Shown in pieces: positions 53,836 through 62,038 of a stretch of 64,000 nucleotides of DNA (position 1 is its first letter; each line of letters begins with the position of its first letter). A program made the position numbers and the translations under genes. The stretch is from NCBI RefSeq assembly GCF_003443995.1, contig NZ_QWEY01000003.1, forward strand, positions 248,001 through 312,000, given 5' to 3'. Source of the stretch: Pseudotabrizicola alkalilacus. Lineage in GTDB: Bacteria > Pseudomonadota > Alphaproteobacteria > Rhodobacterales > Rhodobacteraceae. The notes beneath the pieces were generated by a model that searched no databases, was not told the DNA's origin, and saw only the letters and a list, made by a program, of their open reading frames with translations.

Positions 53836-54579
53836 CTAGGGGGAAAGGTCGGGAATTCCAAGCGGCGGCAGCGCGGAAAGCAGCATCACCGTGCCGATTG
53901 CCACCAGCATCGCCCAGCCGAACGACGCCAGCGTGCCGATGATCACGTATTCCGACAGCCGCGACTCCTCCTTGACCGCGCCAAAGCGCAGCACCGATTT
54001 GGCCGCAATCAGAAAGCCGATACCGCCGGGCTCGCCGCCGAGGATCAACAGAAAGATGATCCCGCGTTCCAGCATGCCGATGATCCGGCCGCCACCGGGC
54101 AGACCATCCAGCCCGACCTCGCCCCAGGGCCGCATCAACAGGCCAAGGGCAAAGCCCCCGGCCCGGGTGGCAAGCACCGCCCCGGCGATGACCGTGAGGG
54201 CGGCGGGCAGCCAGAGTGGTGTGTGCGGGGCCCAGAAACCTTGCGTCCAAAGCTCGGGCACCAGCATGGCCACCATCAGCAGCGTCAGCAGATGCGCCGC
54301 CTGATCCGCCAGAAAGGCGGTGATCGCAGACAGCCGCGCCCCGATGGCCACTTTGGCCGCGTCCACCAGCAGATGCACCCCGGTCAGCCCTGCGACAACT
54401 GCCGCCGCCTGCGGCGTCTGCACGCCCAGCACCAGCGCCGTGATCCCGCCCACGATCCCGATATGCGCCAGCATCCAGCCCGGATGCCCCCCGGCCTTGG
54501 CCTGCGCCATGCGGTCAGGTTGCAGCACGAAATCGGCCAGCACATGCGCCAGCAACAGCAGGGCGAGGGTTTCAGCCAT
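53836..54579 (-). CDS. DUF3307 membrane protein
   Basis: 247 residues with about six hydrophobic segments. The start LLLLAHVLADFVLQPDRMAQ matches DUF3307, whose conserved HxLxDFxLQ signature is thought to lie at a membrane surface. GVHLLVDAAKVAIGARL continues the family domain, and the second half is further membrane helices. The ATG lies within the end of the SatD-like gene (8-bp overlap), so the pair is coupled. DUF3307 and SatD-like genes recur as a pair in other bacteria; function unknown. Confidence 0.8.
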   Translation of the reverse strand: MAETLALLLLAHVLADFVLQPDRMAQAKAGGHPGWMLAHIGIVGGITALVLGVQTPQAAAVVAGLTGVHLLVDAAKVAIGARLSAITAFLADQAAHLLTLLMVAMLVPELWTQGFWAPHTPLWLPAALTVIAGAVLATRAGGFALGLLMRPWGEVGLDGLPGGGRIIGMLERGIIFLLILGGEPGGIGFLIAAKSVLRFGAVKEESRLSEYVIIGTLASFGWAMLVAIGTVMLLSALPPLGIPDLSP

Positions 54580-55204
54580 CGGTCGGCTCCGGTGAAAAAT
54601 GGGCGGCAAAGGCGCGGGTGGCCTGATGGATCAAGGCAAAACCTGCCGCGTTCAGCCGGGCCGCGAACGCCTGCCGCGAGATCCCGACCATCGCCGCAAG
54701 CGCCTGTTGCGGCAGATCAAGGTCCGGGGTCAGCGACCATGCGACCGCTTCGGCCTGTTGCGGGGACCAGCCCCTGACCTGCGCATCAATATAGGCCATA
54801 AGGGCGTGGTGCAGCGGGTCTACCCCCTCTCCCGCCAAGGCCAGCCATTGACCATCAGCCATCGCGTCCAACGCCCGCCCCGACCGGACAAAGGCCATAC
54901 CGCCTGCGGTGCCAAGACTGCCCTGATCAAAGCCATGGGCATCGCCGATTCCCAGCGCCATCCGACTGGACAGGCCCTCATCGGCGCAGAGCTGTGCCGC
55001 AAGATAAACCATCGCCCCCAGCCCCTGCCCTGCCGGGCCGACATAGACCTGCCAGCCATCGCCGCGATAGCGGTGAAACCGCGCCTTATCGCTGAACCGT
55101 CGCGCTGCTTTCTCGATCAGCGTCATGGTGGCATCCACCTGAGCAGGAGTGCTGCGGGTGGAGAGGATCAGATCGCCGGTGAGGACTGCGTGGAGCTTGA
55201 CCAT
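54572..55204 (-). CDS. SatD-like protein with C-terminal helix-turn-helix
   Basis: 210 residues. The N-terminal part (KLHAVLTGDLILSTRSTPAQ .. RFHRYRGDGWQVYVG) resembles SatD-family proteins. The end carries a helix-turn-helix-like stretch (LPQQALAAMVGISRQAFAAR, about residues 163-185), so it may bind DNA. ATG at 55204 begins the conserved part; its upstream bases are occupied by a palindrome, and no ribosome site is seen, which suggests a very short or absent leader. A longer start at 55240 is possible. It is first in an operon with DUF3307. Confidence 0.7.
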   Translation of the reverse strand: MVKLHAVLTGDLILSTRSTPAQVDATMTLIEKAARRFSDKARFHRYRGDGWQVYVGPAGQGLGAMVYLAAQLCADEGLSSRMALGIGDAHGFDQGSLGTAGGMAFVRSGRALDAMADGQWLALAGEGVDPLHHALMAYIDAQVRGWSPQQAEAVAWSLTPDLDLPQQALAAMVGISRQAFAARLNAAGFALIHQATRAFAAHFSPEPTDG

Positions 55205-55205
55205 G

Positions 55206-55314
55206 ATGCAAGTCATACGGCTTGCATTCAAGAAAAGCAAGCCAAATGGGTTGCATTCGCCTAAGGCAAGTCAAACGGCTTGCAAATGAAAAATGCAAGC
55301 CAGATGGCTTGCAT
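55206..55314 (-). promoter_or_regulatory. Array of four palindromic operators with a 29-bp period
   Basis: Copies of a GCAAG-N8-CTTGC dyad start at 55208, 55237, 55266 and 55295, exactly 29 bp apart. Full forms: ATGCAAGTCATACGGCTTGC, AGCAAGCCAAATGGGTTGC (one arm mismatch), GGCAAGTCAAACGGCTTGCA, ATGCAAGCCAGATGGCTTGC. The first abuts the start codon of the SatD-like gene. Spacers between copies are unrelated and too short for CRISPR. Likely binding sites for the repressor of this operon, perhaps its own product. Confidence 0.8.
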
Positions 55315-55340
55315 TCAAAGGTTGACCAAGGAGGGAACGA

Positions 55341-55700
55341 TTACATGAATCCCAATTCCAGCCGGGCCTCGTCGCTCATCATCTCCATGCCCCAGGGTGG
55401 GTCAAAGGTCATCTGCACATCGACCTGCTTGACCCCGGCCAGCGGTTCGACCGCATCAGCGACCCAGCCCGGCATCTCGCCCGCCACCGGGCAGCCGGGG
55501 GCGGTCAGGGTCATGGTGACGCTGACTGCGTTTTCGGGGTCAATTTCAATGGTGTAGATCAAGCCCAGATCAAAGATATTGACCGGGATTTCCGGGTCAA
55601 ACACCGTGCGGCAGGCATCAACCACAGAATCATACAAAGGATGATCGGTGCTCGATGGTTTGATGAGCGGGGTGCCCTCGACTTTTGCTTCGCTGTTCAT
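55341..55700 (-). CDS. sufT: SufT-type Fe-S maturation protein (DUF59/MIP18 family)
   Basis: 119 residues. The DUF59 core is complete: VVDACRTVFDPEIPVNIFDL followed by GLIY, then VTMTLTAPGCPVAGEMPGWV with the reactive Cys, and VDVQMTFDPPWGMEMMSDEA at the end. SufT helps mature Fe-S proteins under high demand; it often sits at the end of suf operons but is on its own here. A perfect TATAAT lies about 30 bp upstream. Confidence 0.9.
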   Translation of the reverse strand: MNSEAKVEGTPLIKPSSTDHPLYDSVVDACRTVFDPEIPVNIFDLGLIYTIEIDPENAVSVTMTLTAPGCPVAGEMPGWVADAVEPLAGVKQVDVQMTFDPPWGMEMMSDEARLELGFM

Positions 55701-55727
55701 TCCGGCCTCATCAGGGGTTGTTGAGAG

Positions 55728-55733
55728 ATTATA
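55728..55733 (-). promoter_or_regulatory. Minus-10 box of the sufT promoter
   Basis: TATAAT is a perfect consensus on the minus strand, 28 bp upstream of the sufT ATG, within an unusually AT-rich patch (TATATAATCTCTC). The -35 region (GGACGG/GACGGG) is weak, which would fit activator or Fe-responsive control, but no such site is evident. Confidence 0.5.
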
Positions 55734-55778
55734 TAGGAAATCCCGCCCGTCCCGTCCAGTGGGGTTCCCTTGATCGCG

Positions 55779-56180
55779 TCAGCCAGACGCATGTGGGGGC
55801 CCGATCAGATCCCAGCGGTTGCCGAACGGGTCGCGCCAGACCGCCACCCGGCCATAAGCCTCATCGCGGGGGCGCTCTTCAAACACCACCCCGGCGCGCA
55901 GCATTGCCTGATGGTCGCGGTCGAAATCGTCGGTGCGCAGGAACAGCCAGACCCGGCCGCCGCCCTGCGCGCCGATTGCCGCCTGCTGCACCGGGCCATC
56001 TGCCTGTGCCAGCACCAGCCGCGCGCCGCCCCCCGGCGGCTCCACCGTGACCCAGCGTTTGCGGCCCTGATCAATGTCTTCGGTCAGGCGGAACCCCAAG
56101 GCCCCGCAGTAAAACACGATGCCCGAGTCATAATCAGGCACGATCAGGGAAACGGCGGCCAGCACCGCGCCTTGGGTCAT
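55779..56180 (-). CDS. VOC (glyoxalase/bleomycin-resistance fold) family protein
   Basis: 133 residues with the paired beta-alpha-beta-beta-beta modules: VSLIVPDYDSGIVFYCGALG in the first, VWLFLRTDDFDRDHQAMLRA in the second, ending AVWRDPFGNRWDLIGPP. The metal ligands normally expected (H/E) are not complete: the first strand has Ser-Leu-Ile-Val where His is usual. It may be a non-metal binder. It starts 4 bp after bpt and is co-transcribed with it. Confidence 0.82.
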   Translation of the reverse strand: MTQGAVLAAVSLIVPDYDSGIVFYCGALGFRLTEDIDQGRKRWVTVEPPGGGARLVLAQADGPVQQAAIGAQGGGRVWLFLRTDDFDRDHQAMLRAGVVFEERPRDEAYGRVAVWRDPFGNRWDLIGPPHASG

Positions 56181-56184
56181 CCGG

Positions 56185-57021
56185 TCAGTCCCGGTGCGGG
56201 CGGGCTTCAGGCAGGTTGATGCGGGCGACCTGTTCGGCAATCGGGTCCATCGACAGCGGGTGCAACTCGGCCCGGTGCGCGGCGGGATCGCCCAGATCCT
56301 GCCATTGCCCGCCCTTGTAAATCTCAAGCGCGGAGAACCCGGCCTTGTAGCCCATCTTGCGGCTGCCGGGCACCCAATAGCCAAGGTAGACGTAAGGAAG
56401 ACCCGCCTCCCGCGCGATGGCGATATGGTCAAGGATGATGTGGGTGCCAAGCGACAGATCCACCAGATCGGGGTCGTAAAAGCTATAGACCATCGACAGC
56501 CCGTCGTCGAACACATCGGTCAGGCAGACCGCAGACAGCACGTGGCCACGCTCCCCCGGACCAGCGGGGCGCGAGTATTCAATCACCCGGCTCTTGATCG
56601 GGGTTTCCTCGATCATCGCGGCGAATTCAAAGATATCCATATCGGCCATGCCGCCATCGGCGTGGCGCGCATCCAGATAGCGGCGGAACAGGGTGAACTG
56701 GTCTTCGGTGGCCCAGGGACTGGTCGCATTGCGGCGCAGATGGGCAGCGCGGCGCATGATCCGGCGCTGGGTACGGCTGGGCTGGAAATCGGCCACCCGG
56801 ATGCGGGCGGAAAGACAGGCCGAACATTCGGAACAGGACGGGCGGTACAGCACGTTCTGGCTGCGGCGGAACCCCTGTTTTGACAGCGTGTCATTCAGCC
56901 GTTGCGCATGTTCCCCCTGCAGCGCAGTAAACAGCTTCCGCTCCATCCGCCCGTCAAGGTACGGGCAGGGCTGCGGTGCCGTCACATAGAACTGGGGCGC
57001 AATGGGAAGGGTGTGGCGCAT
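56185..57021 (-). CDS. bpt: Aspartate/glutamate leucyltransferase (bacterial ATE/BPT)
   Basis: 278 residues; transfers an aminoacyl group (Leu in characterised bacterial members) to N-terminal Asp/Glu, marking proteins for ClpAP by the N-end rule. The N-terminal [16 protein letters not shown] and cysteine cluster [18 protein letters not shown] match the ATE N domain. The C-terminal [13 protein letters not shown]-like core is [20 protein letters not shown] followed by [20 protein letters not shown]. Full length. Confidence 0.9.
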   Translation of the reverse strand: MRHTLPIAPQFYVTAPQPCPYLDGRMERKLFTALQGEHAQRLNDTLSKQGFRRSQNVLYRPSCSECSACLSARIRVADFQPSRTQRRIMRRAAHLRRNATSPWATEDQFTLFRRYLDARHADGGMADMDIFEFAAMIEETPIKSRVIEYSRPAGPGERGHVLSAVCLTDVFDDGLSMVYSFYDPDLVDLSLGTHIILDHIAIAREAGLPYVYLGYWVPGSRKMGYKAGFSALEIYKGGQWQDLGDPAAHRAELHPLSMDPIAEQVARINLPEARPHRD

Positions 57022-57120
57022 GATTGACTGATTGGGAAAAGATGCGTCACGTTAGCAAGGCGCGCGCCAGACGCCAAGACGGCATTTCGCGCGCGCGGTC
57101 GCTTGCCGATGACCGTCGGA

Positions 57121-57585
57121 TCACCGTGTCGACGGGCTGTTGATCGCCACCGAGCCCAGCACCAGATCGCTCAACCCCTGCCCGCGCGACGAGGTCAGCA
57201 TCAGGACCACCGACAGCACCTGCGGCATCACAAAGGCCATCGACAGCGTATAGCCCAGCGTGTGCAGCAGCGCGGTCGCACCATCAAAGCGCTGGCCATT
57301 GCGGTCGAGAAACTCGATATTCATCAGCCGCATGCCCCAGGTCGCCGAGCGCCCGGTCAAGGTGGCCCAGCGATAGACAAATCCCACCACCAGAAACAGG
57401 AACGGCAGGAAAAACAGCGCGGTAAAGGCCGTGAATGGCACGATCACCGCCGTAACCAGACCGATCAGCACCAGATCAATCAGCCAGGCCAGAAGCCGCT
57501 TTGGCAAAACGCCTTCGTAAAAGGCGGCATGACGTTCGGGGTCGGGCTGCATATCTGACATCATCATGGGGGAAACAGTGCGCAT
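57121..57585 (-). CDS. RDD family membrane protein
   Basis: 154 residues. The family triad appears in LPKRLLAWLIDLVLIGLVTA (R..D) and later GRSATWGMRLMNIEFLD, with three transmembrane segments. RDD proteins are small membrane proteins of poorly known role, some linked to transport. Several ATGs are available: 57585 (MRTVSPMMMSDMQ) follows AGGACCACGCCC; the internal ATGATGATG at 57567-57561 has no ribosome site. Confidence 0.8.
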   Translation of the reverse strand: MRTVSPMMMSDMQPDPERHAAFYEGVLPKRLLAWLIDLVLIGLVTAVIVPFTAFTALFFLPFLFLVVGFVYRWATLTGRSATWGMRLMNIEFLDRNGQRFDGATALLHTLGYTLSMAFVMPQVLSVVLMLTSSRGQGLSDLVLGSVAINSPSTR

Positions 57586-57688
57586 GGGCGTGGTCCTGAA
57601 GCAAGGGGGACTGGAACAAGGGGGCGTGATCAGCAAACGGGCAACCAGAGCGTCAGCGGCCCCGATCGGGGCCGCCGGGCCTCAGGTC

Positions 57689-58159
57689 TCAGTATTCGCC
57701 GCGCGGCGAGTCTTCAGTGGTGGCGGCAGGACGGGCAGCCCCCTTGGCGCGGTCTTCCATGAACGAGTCGAATTCCTGCTTGTCCTTGGCATCACGCAGA
57801 CGCTGCAGGAAGGATTCGAACGCGCCCTGCTCATCTTCCAGACGGCGCAGCGTATCGGCCTTGTAGGCGTCAAAAGCACTGTTGCCCGAGGAACGCCAGG
57901 CCCCATGGCGGCCCACGGATGCGTCACGGCGGCTGCCGCAGAACTTGCCTTTGAACATGCTTTTGCTCCATTTGTTGGCGTAGGTCATATAGATCACAAG
58001 GGCGAGGCCGACGGGCCAGACAAAGACAAAGCCCAGCACCATGGCGGCGATCCACGCCCCCCGGCCCCGTGAGTCCATCCAGTCTTCGGCACTGCGCAGT
58101 CGGTCCATCAGGCCGCCGAGCGCAGGCGCTTTGGCGGTGGTATCGGTTGAATAGGTCAT
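57689..58159 (-). CDS. DUF2852 family protein
   Basis: 156 residues. One transmembrane segment (about 35-58, AWIAAMVLGFVFVWPVGLAL) follows a short N-terminus, then a basic region (KWSKSMFKGKFCGSRRD) and a helical coiled-coil-like tail (TLRRLEDEQGAFESFLQRLR then DAKDKQEFDSFM). The layout matches DUF2852, widespread in alphaproteobacteria and without known function. Its upstream region carries two strong inverted repeats. GAGATGGAGAGACGCTG precedes the ATG at 58159. Confidence 0.78.
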   Translation of the reverse strand: MTYSTDTTAKAPALGGLMDRLRSAEDWMDSRGRGAWIAAMVLGFVFVWPVGLALVIYMTYANKWSKSMFKGKFCGSRRDASVGRHGAWRSSGNSAFDAYKADTLRRLEDEQGAFESFLQRLRDAKDKQEFDSFMEDRAKGAARPAATTEDSPRGEY

Positions 58160-58212
58160 CAGCGTCTCTCCATCTCGGCGGCAATATCGGCACGGATGTG
58201 CCATCAGGCTTG

Positions 58213-58290
58213 ATGTGAATGTCCTTCACATGACCCAAGATGCACATCACCTGCCCCGCATTCAAGATGCGATGTAAAACATTTTTACAT
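58213..58290. promoter_or_regulatory. Two related inverted repeats in a divergent promoter region
   Basis: ATGTGAA-TGTCC-TTCACAT (58213-58231) and ATGTAAAA-CAT-TTTTACAT (58272-58290) are perfect dyads sharing the half-site ATGTRAA, with centres 59 bp apart. They lie between the divergent DUF2852 and GNAT genes and look like two sites for one dimeric regulator. Confidence 0.65.
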
Positions 58291-58391
58291 TTTCTTGCGG
58301 ACAAGAGCCTCAGTGGCAAAAACCCCGTACTCCGGCCCCGTGACAACCGACGCTGGGCAGACAGCCGCAGGCACAGTAACATCGCACCATC

Positions 58392-58859
58392 ATGACCCAG
58401 CCCGTTGCGCGCCCTTACTCAGCTGAAGATCAAGCCGCCTGCTTGGCGCTGTTTGACAGCAATGTACCGCAGTATTTCGCGCCGTCAGAACGCGCCGAGT
58501 TTTGCGTCTGGCTGCAAAACCTGCCGCATCCCGACCGGCCCTATCTTGTGCTGTCACAGCACGGCGCGGCGGTGGCCTGCGGCGGGCTGATGCTGGAACC
58601 GGCGACAGGTCAGGCCACGATGGTCTGGGGCATGGTGGACCGTCGGTTGCACCGGCAGGGGTTGGGCACGGTTCTGACACGGGAGCGGATAGGTCTGGCG
58701 CTGGCTTGTCCCGGCATCACCCGGCTGCACCTGTCTACCAGCCAGCACAGCACGGCCTTTTATCAGGGCTTTGGCTTTGCCATCACCCGCATTGTGCCAG
58801 ACGGGTTTGCGGCGGGGCTGGATCAGTATGACATGACCTTGCCGCTTTCAGGGGCATAA
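58392..58859 (+). CDS. GNAT family N-acetyltransferase
   Basis: 155 residues. The acetyl-CoA pyrophosphate loop RRLHRQGLGTVLTRERIGLA (RxxGxG variant HRQGLG) is near residues 84-95, and LHLSTSQHSTAFYQGFGFAI is the usual C-terminal beta-alpha segment. Substrate unknown: small molecule or protein amine. ATG at 58392 directly follows an AT-rich region with paired palindromes. It lies 102 bp before tpiA. Confidence 0.83.
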   Translation: MTQPVARPYSAEDQAACLALFDSNVPQYFAPSERAEFCVWLQNLPHPDRPYLVLSQHGAAVACGGLMLEPATGQATMVWGMVDRRLHRQGLGTVLTRERIGLALACPGITRLHLSTSQHSTAFYQGFGFAITRIVPDGFAAGLDQYDMTLPLSGA

Positions 58860-58961
58860 CAACTTACCCACCTGCCCCTCCGCATCGGGGTTTTGCTGCT
58901 TGTGTCACACAGGTCGGCGGCTATGATCGCCGCGATTGAGCGACCTGTGGGAGAACAAGAC

Positions 58962-59705
58962 ATGCGCAAGCTGGCGGCTGGAAACTGGAAAATGAATGGC
59001 ACGGGGGCCAGCCTGTCAGAGGTGGTGACCCTGCTGAACGCGCATCCGGCCCCGGAGTGCGAGATGCTGCTCTGCCCGCCCGCCACGCTGCTGGCACGGA
59101 TGGCGGATGTGGCCAAGGGCACATCGCTTCGGGTCGGCGGGCAGGATTGCCATGCCAACACCAGCGGCGCGCATACCGGCGATCTGTCGGCGGGCATGTT
59201 GGCAGAGGCCGGGGCCACGCATGTGATCGTCGGCCATTCCGAACGCCGCACCGACCATGCCGAGACCGATGCGCAGGTGATGGCAAAGGCGCAGGCCGCG
59301 CAGGTGGCCGGTCTGGTCGCGGTGGTCTGCATCGGCGAGACCGAAGGTCAGCGGGATGCAGGCGACACGCTGGATGTAATCGGTCGCCAGCTGACAGGCT
59401 CGGTCCCCGAAGAATCCACCGCCGCCAATCTGGTGCTGGCTTATGAGCCGGTCTGGGCCATCGGCACCGGGCGCACGCCGACGATTGCCGAGATTGCCGA
59501 GGTGCATGCCTTTATCCGCGCCCGCCTGACCGCCCGCATCGGCGCGCAGGCGGATGGCGTGCGGCTGCTCTACGGCGGCTCCGTCAAGCCCTCGAATGCC
59601 GCCGAGATTTTTGCGGTGCCGCATGTCGATGGCGCGCTGGTCGGCGGGGCCAGCCTGAAGGCGGCCGATTTCGGGGCCATCGTCGCGGCGCTGTCAGCGG
59701 CCTGA
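58962..59705 (+). CDS. tpiA: Triosephosphate isomerase
   Basis: 247 residues; interconverts DHAP and glyceraldehyde-3-phosphate. All active-site motifs are present: GNWKMNG with the N/K pair at the start, the catalytic His in [16 protein letters not shown], the catalytic Glu in [16 protein letters not shown] (loop 6), then [16 protein letters not shown] and [27 protein letters not shown] precedes ATG at 58962. In this organism it connects glycolytic trioses to the Entner-Doudoroff route encoded at 39898-42447. Confidence 0.97.
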   Translation: MRKLAAGNWKMNGTGASLSEVVTLLNAHPAPECEMLLCPPATLLARMADVAKGTSLRVGGQDCHANTSGAHTGDLSAGMLAEAGATHVIVGHSERRTDHAETDAQVMAKAQAAQVAGLVAVVCIGETEGQRDAGDTLDVIGRQLTGSVPEESTAANLVLAYEPVWAIGTGRTPTIAEIAEVHAFIRARLTARIGAQADGVRLLYGGSVKPSNAAEIFAVPHVDGALVGGASLKAADFGAIVAALSAA

Positions 59706-59769
59706 TTGCGCCACAGGTCCGTCGCGGGCAGACAAGCCTGAACGCAAGGGGGCGGGCATCACTGAGGGC

Positions 59770-60699
59770 ATGACCCATGCCCCTGCCCTGCTGCCCCCGT
59801 CGTCACTGCCGCTGGCCCATCTGGCCTGTGCGGCCTCGATGCTGGTCTGGGCGGCGGGGCTGCCCGCCGCCGATCTGCTGATTCCGCATGTGCCCGCCAT
59901 CACCCTGACCGCCGCCCGCATGGGGTTGGCGACGATGGTCCTCTTGCCACTCTGGCTTATGATCGACGGGCGGCGCGCGGTGCTGGGCGCGGCCTGGGGC
60001 ACCGGGTTGCTGATCGGCGCTGTCACCTGTCTGGGCGCCTTTGGCCTGATCCTCGGCCAAGCCCGGTCGGATGCGGTGACGGTCGCCATCGTTTCCGCCG
60101 CGATGCCGATTGTCGGCATGGGGATCGAGGTGGTGTTCGATGGCCGCCGGATCACGCCCGCGCTGGTCCTTGGCATGGGGCTGAGCCTGCTGGGCGGGCT
60201 GATCGCGCTGGAGGGCGGCGGGGATGCGGCGGGCGGCGGCACGCTGCTGGGGGCGCTGTTGTGCCTGGCCTCGGTGGTCGTCTTCACCTTTGGCTCGCGG
60301 CTGACCGTCACCGCCTTTCCCGGCCTGTCGCCGCTGGGGCGCACCACGATCACGCTTTGCGGCGGCGCGCTGACCGCAGGGGTAATGGCGGCACTGGCCA
60401 CGCTGACCGGCCTGCCCGCCCCGAACTGGTCGGCGCTTGGCGCGACCGAGGCGGGGGCGCTCTTGATCTACGCCTTTGCCGGGCTGGCGTTGTCGCAGCT
60501 GTTGTGGATCGTTTCGGTCGGGCGGCTGGGCATTGGCCTCGCCTCGCTGCACATCAACGCCACGCCGTTTTATGTGATGCTGATCCTGTTTGCCGTCGGC
60601 GGCCCGTGGCTGTGGCATCAGGTGCTGGGGGCGGCGCTGGTGGCATTGGGGGTGATGGTGGCACAAGGCCTCTTGCACCCGGCCCGCGCCCGGGGCTAA
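59770..60699 (+). CDS. EamA/DMT superfamily transporter
   Basis: 309 residues, ten predicted transmembrane helices in two EamA halves. The first half begins SMLVWAAGLPAADLLIPHVP; the second contains LGALLCLASVVVFTFGSRLT and ends LGAALVALGVMVAQGLL. Members export amino acids, nucleosides or other metabolites; substrate unknown. It lies 64 bp after tpiA and 10 bp before the P450 gene, so exporter and P450 could act in one pathway. Confidence 0.85.
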   Translation: MTHAPALLPPSSLPLAHLACAASMLVWAAGLPAADLLIPHVPAITLTAARMGLATMVLLPLWLMIDGRRAVLGAAWGTGLLIGAVTCLGAFGLILGQARSDAVTVAIVSAAMPIVGMGIEVVFDGRRITPALVLGMGLSLLGGLIALEGGGDAAGGGTLLGALLCLASVVVFTFGSRLTVTAFPGLSPLGRTTITLCGGALTAGVMAALATLTGLPAPNWSALGATEAGALLIYAFAGLALSQLLWIVSVGRLGIGLASLHINATPFYVMLILFAVGGPWLWHQVLGAALVALGVMVAQGLLHPARARG

Positions 60700-60709
60700 G
60701 CCTTTGGCC

Positions 60710-61891
60710 ATGCAGACCCTTGCCCAATCCCCGACCGCGCCGGACTTTGTCCAGAATCCCTACCCGTTTTACGAACGCGCCCGCGCGGCGGGCCCGTTCT
60801 TTCACTGGCAGGACTATGACCTGATCTGCACGCCAAGTGCCGCAGCCGCCAACGCGATCTTTCGCGACCGCCGTTTTGGCCGCGAGGTGCCGCCCGAGCT
60901 GGCCCGCCCCATCGCGCCGCACACCGCGCCATTCTACGCGGTCGAGGCGCATTCGATGCTGGAGCTGGAACCGCCGCGCCACACCCGCCTGCGCTCCCTC
61001 GTGCTGCGCGCCTTTACCTCGCGCCGGATTGCCAGCCTGCACGGCGATGTCGAGAGCCTGAGCCACAGCCTGATCGACGCGCTGCCCGAGGGCGCGTTTG
61101 ACCTGATCACCGGCTTTGCCCAACCGCTGCCGGTAATCATCATCGCCCGCCTGCTGGGCGTGCCCGAAGATATGGCCGGGCAGCTGCTCCGCTGGTCGAA
61201 TGCGATGGTCGGCATGTATCAGGCCCGCCGGACCCATGAGATGGAAGTGGCCGCCAGCGACGCCGCCCGCGACTTTTCCGATTTCCTGCGCAGATATGTC
61301 GATGAGCGCCGCAAAGCCCCCGCCGATGACCTGATCACCCAGCTCATCGCGGCGGAAAGTGACGGCGAGCGGCTGTCGACCGACGAGCTGATCACCACCT
61401 GTATCCTGCTGTTGAACGCTGGCCATGAGGCCACGGTGCACACCATCGGCAACGGGGTGAAGACCCTGCTGCAAACCGGCACGGTCGCGCAGATCCTGTC
61501 GCCCGAAACGCTGCCGGGCGCGGTGGAGGAAATCCTGCGCTTTGATCCGGCGCTGCACATGTTCACCCGCACGGCCTATGAGACTGTGGAGGTGATGGGC
61601 CACACCTTTCACCGCGGCGATCAGGTCGCGCTGCTTCTGGGGGCGACCAACCGCGACCCGCAGCTCTGGGACCGCCCCGGCAAATTCCTGCCCCATCGCC
61701 CCGCCAAACCCAACCTGACCTTTGGCGCGGGCCTGCATTTTTGCGTCGGCGCCCCGCTGGCGCGACTGGAGCTGCAGATCGCCCTGCCGATCCTGCTCCG
61801 CCGCCTGCCCGGCCTGCGTCTGGCCGGGGTGCCGCGCTACGCGGATGTATATCACTTCCACGGGCTGGAGCGGTTGATGCTGACCCGGTGA
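60710..61891 (+). CDS. Cytochrome P450
   Basis: 393 residues, soluble bacterial class. The I-helix reads LLNAGHEATVHTIGNG (AGxE with Ala for the first Thr), the ExxR pair is in AVEEILRFDP, and the heme loop FGAGLHFCVGAPLARLE has the thiolate C345. The N-terminus (DFVQNPYPFYERAR) is typical of cytosolic P450s with a ferredoxin partner; no ferredoxin or reductase gene is adjacent. ATG at 60710 is preferred over the TTG two codons earlier. Substrate unknown. Confidence 0.92.
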   Translation: MQTLAQSPTAPDFVQNPYPFYERARAAGPFFHWQDYDLICTPSAAAANAIFRDRRFGREVPPELARPIAPHTAPFYAVEAHSMLELEPPRHTRLRSLVLRAFTSRRIASLHGDVESLSHSLIDALPEGAFDLITGFAQPLPVIIIARLLGVPEDMAGQLLRWSNAMVGMYQARRTHEMEVAASDAARDFSDFLRRYVDERRKAPADDLITQLIAAESDGERLSTDELITTCILLLNAGHEATVHTIGNGVKTLLQTGTVAQILSPETLPGAVEEILRFDPALHMFTRTAYETVEVMGHTFHRGDQVALLLGATNRDPQLWDRPGKFLPHRPAKPNLTFGAGLHFCVGAPLARLELQIALPILLRRLPGLRLAGVPRYADVYHFHGLERLMLTR

Positions 61892-61902
61892 GGGCTGCGC
61901 CA

Positions 61903-61946
61903 GCCCCCCCACCCCAGCCCTCCCCCACGAGGGGGGAGGGAGGCGC
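61903..61946. repeat. 44-bp G/C palindromic repeat (second locus)
   Basis: An exact reverse complement of 27694-27737 over 44 bp, lying 12 bp after the P450 stop. It contains the hairpin CCCTCCCCCACGAGGGGGG plus AGGG. Placed between the convergent P450 and lrp genes, as the other copy is between convergent genes. Confidence 0.9.
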
Positions 61947-61990
61947 AGAATTGCAGGCGGGGCGTCTGGACAGGCTGTGGAAGCCTCCGG

Positions 61991-62016
61991 CGGGAGTATT
62001 GGCAAAGCAGCAATGC
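61991..62016 (-). repeat. 3-prime tail element after lrp
   Basis: Read on the minus strand it gives GCATTGCTGCTTTGCCAATA then CTCCCG, 22 bp past the lrp stop. Nearly the same as 53311-53341. It belongs to the dispersed tail family. Confidence 0.65.
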
Positions 62017-62038
62017 GGGGGCGCTGCAGGCGGGGGCG

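Noticed and set aside
53197-54777. Open plus-strand frame across the IscA-type and DUF3307 genes
   Set aside because: His/Gln/Arg-rich shadow of two genes with clear families on the minus strand.
55206-55314. Four direct repeats with a 29-bp period, which look at first like a short CRISPR array
   Set aside because: The variable parts between dyads are only 7-10 bp, the repeats are palindromic operators with internal changes, and no cas gene is present.
58213-58290. PpsR/CrtJ photosynthesis repressor sites
   Set aside because: The classical site is TGT-N12-ACA; both dyads here have N11, and no photosynthesis gene is in the window.
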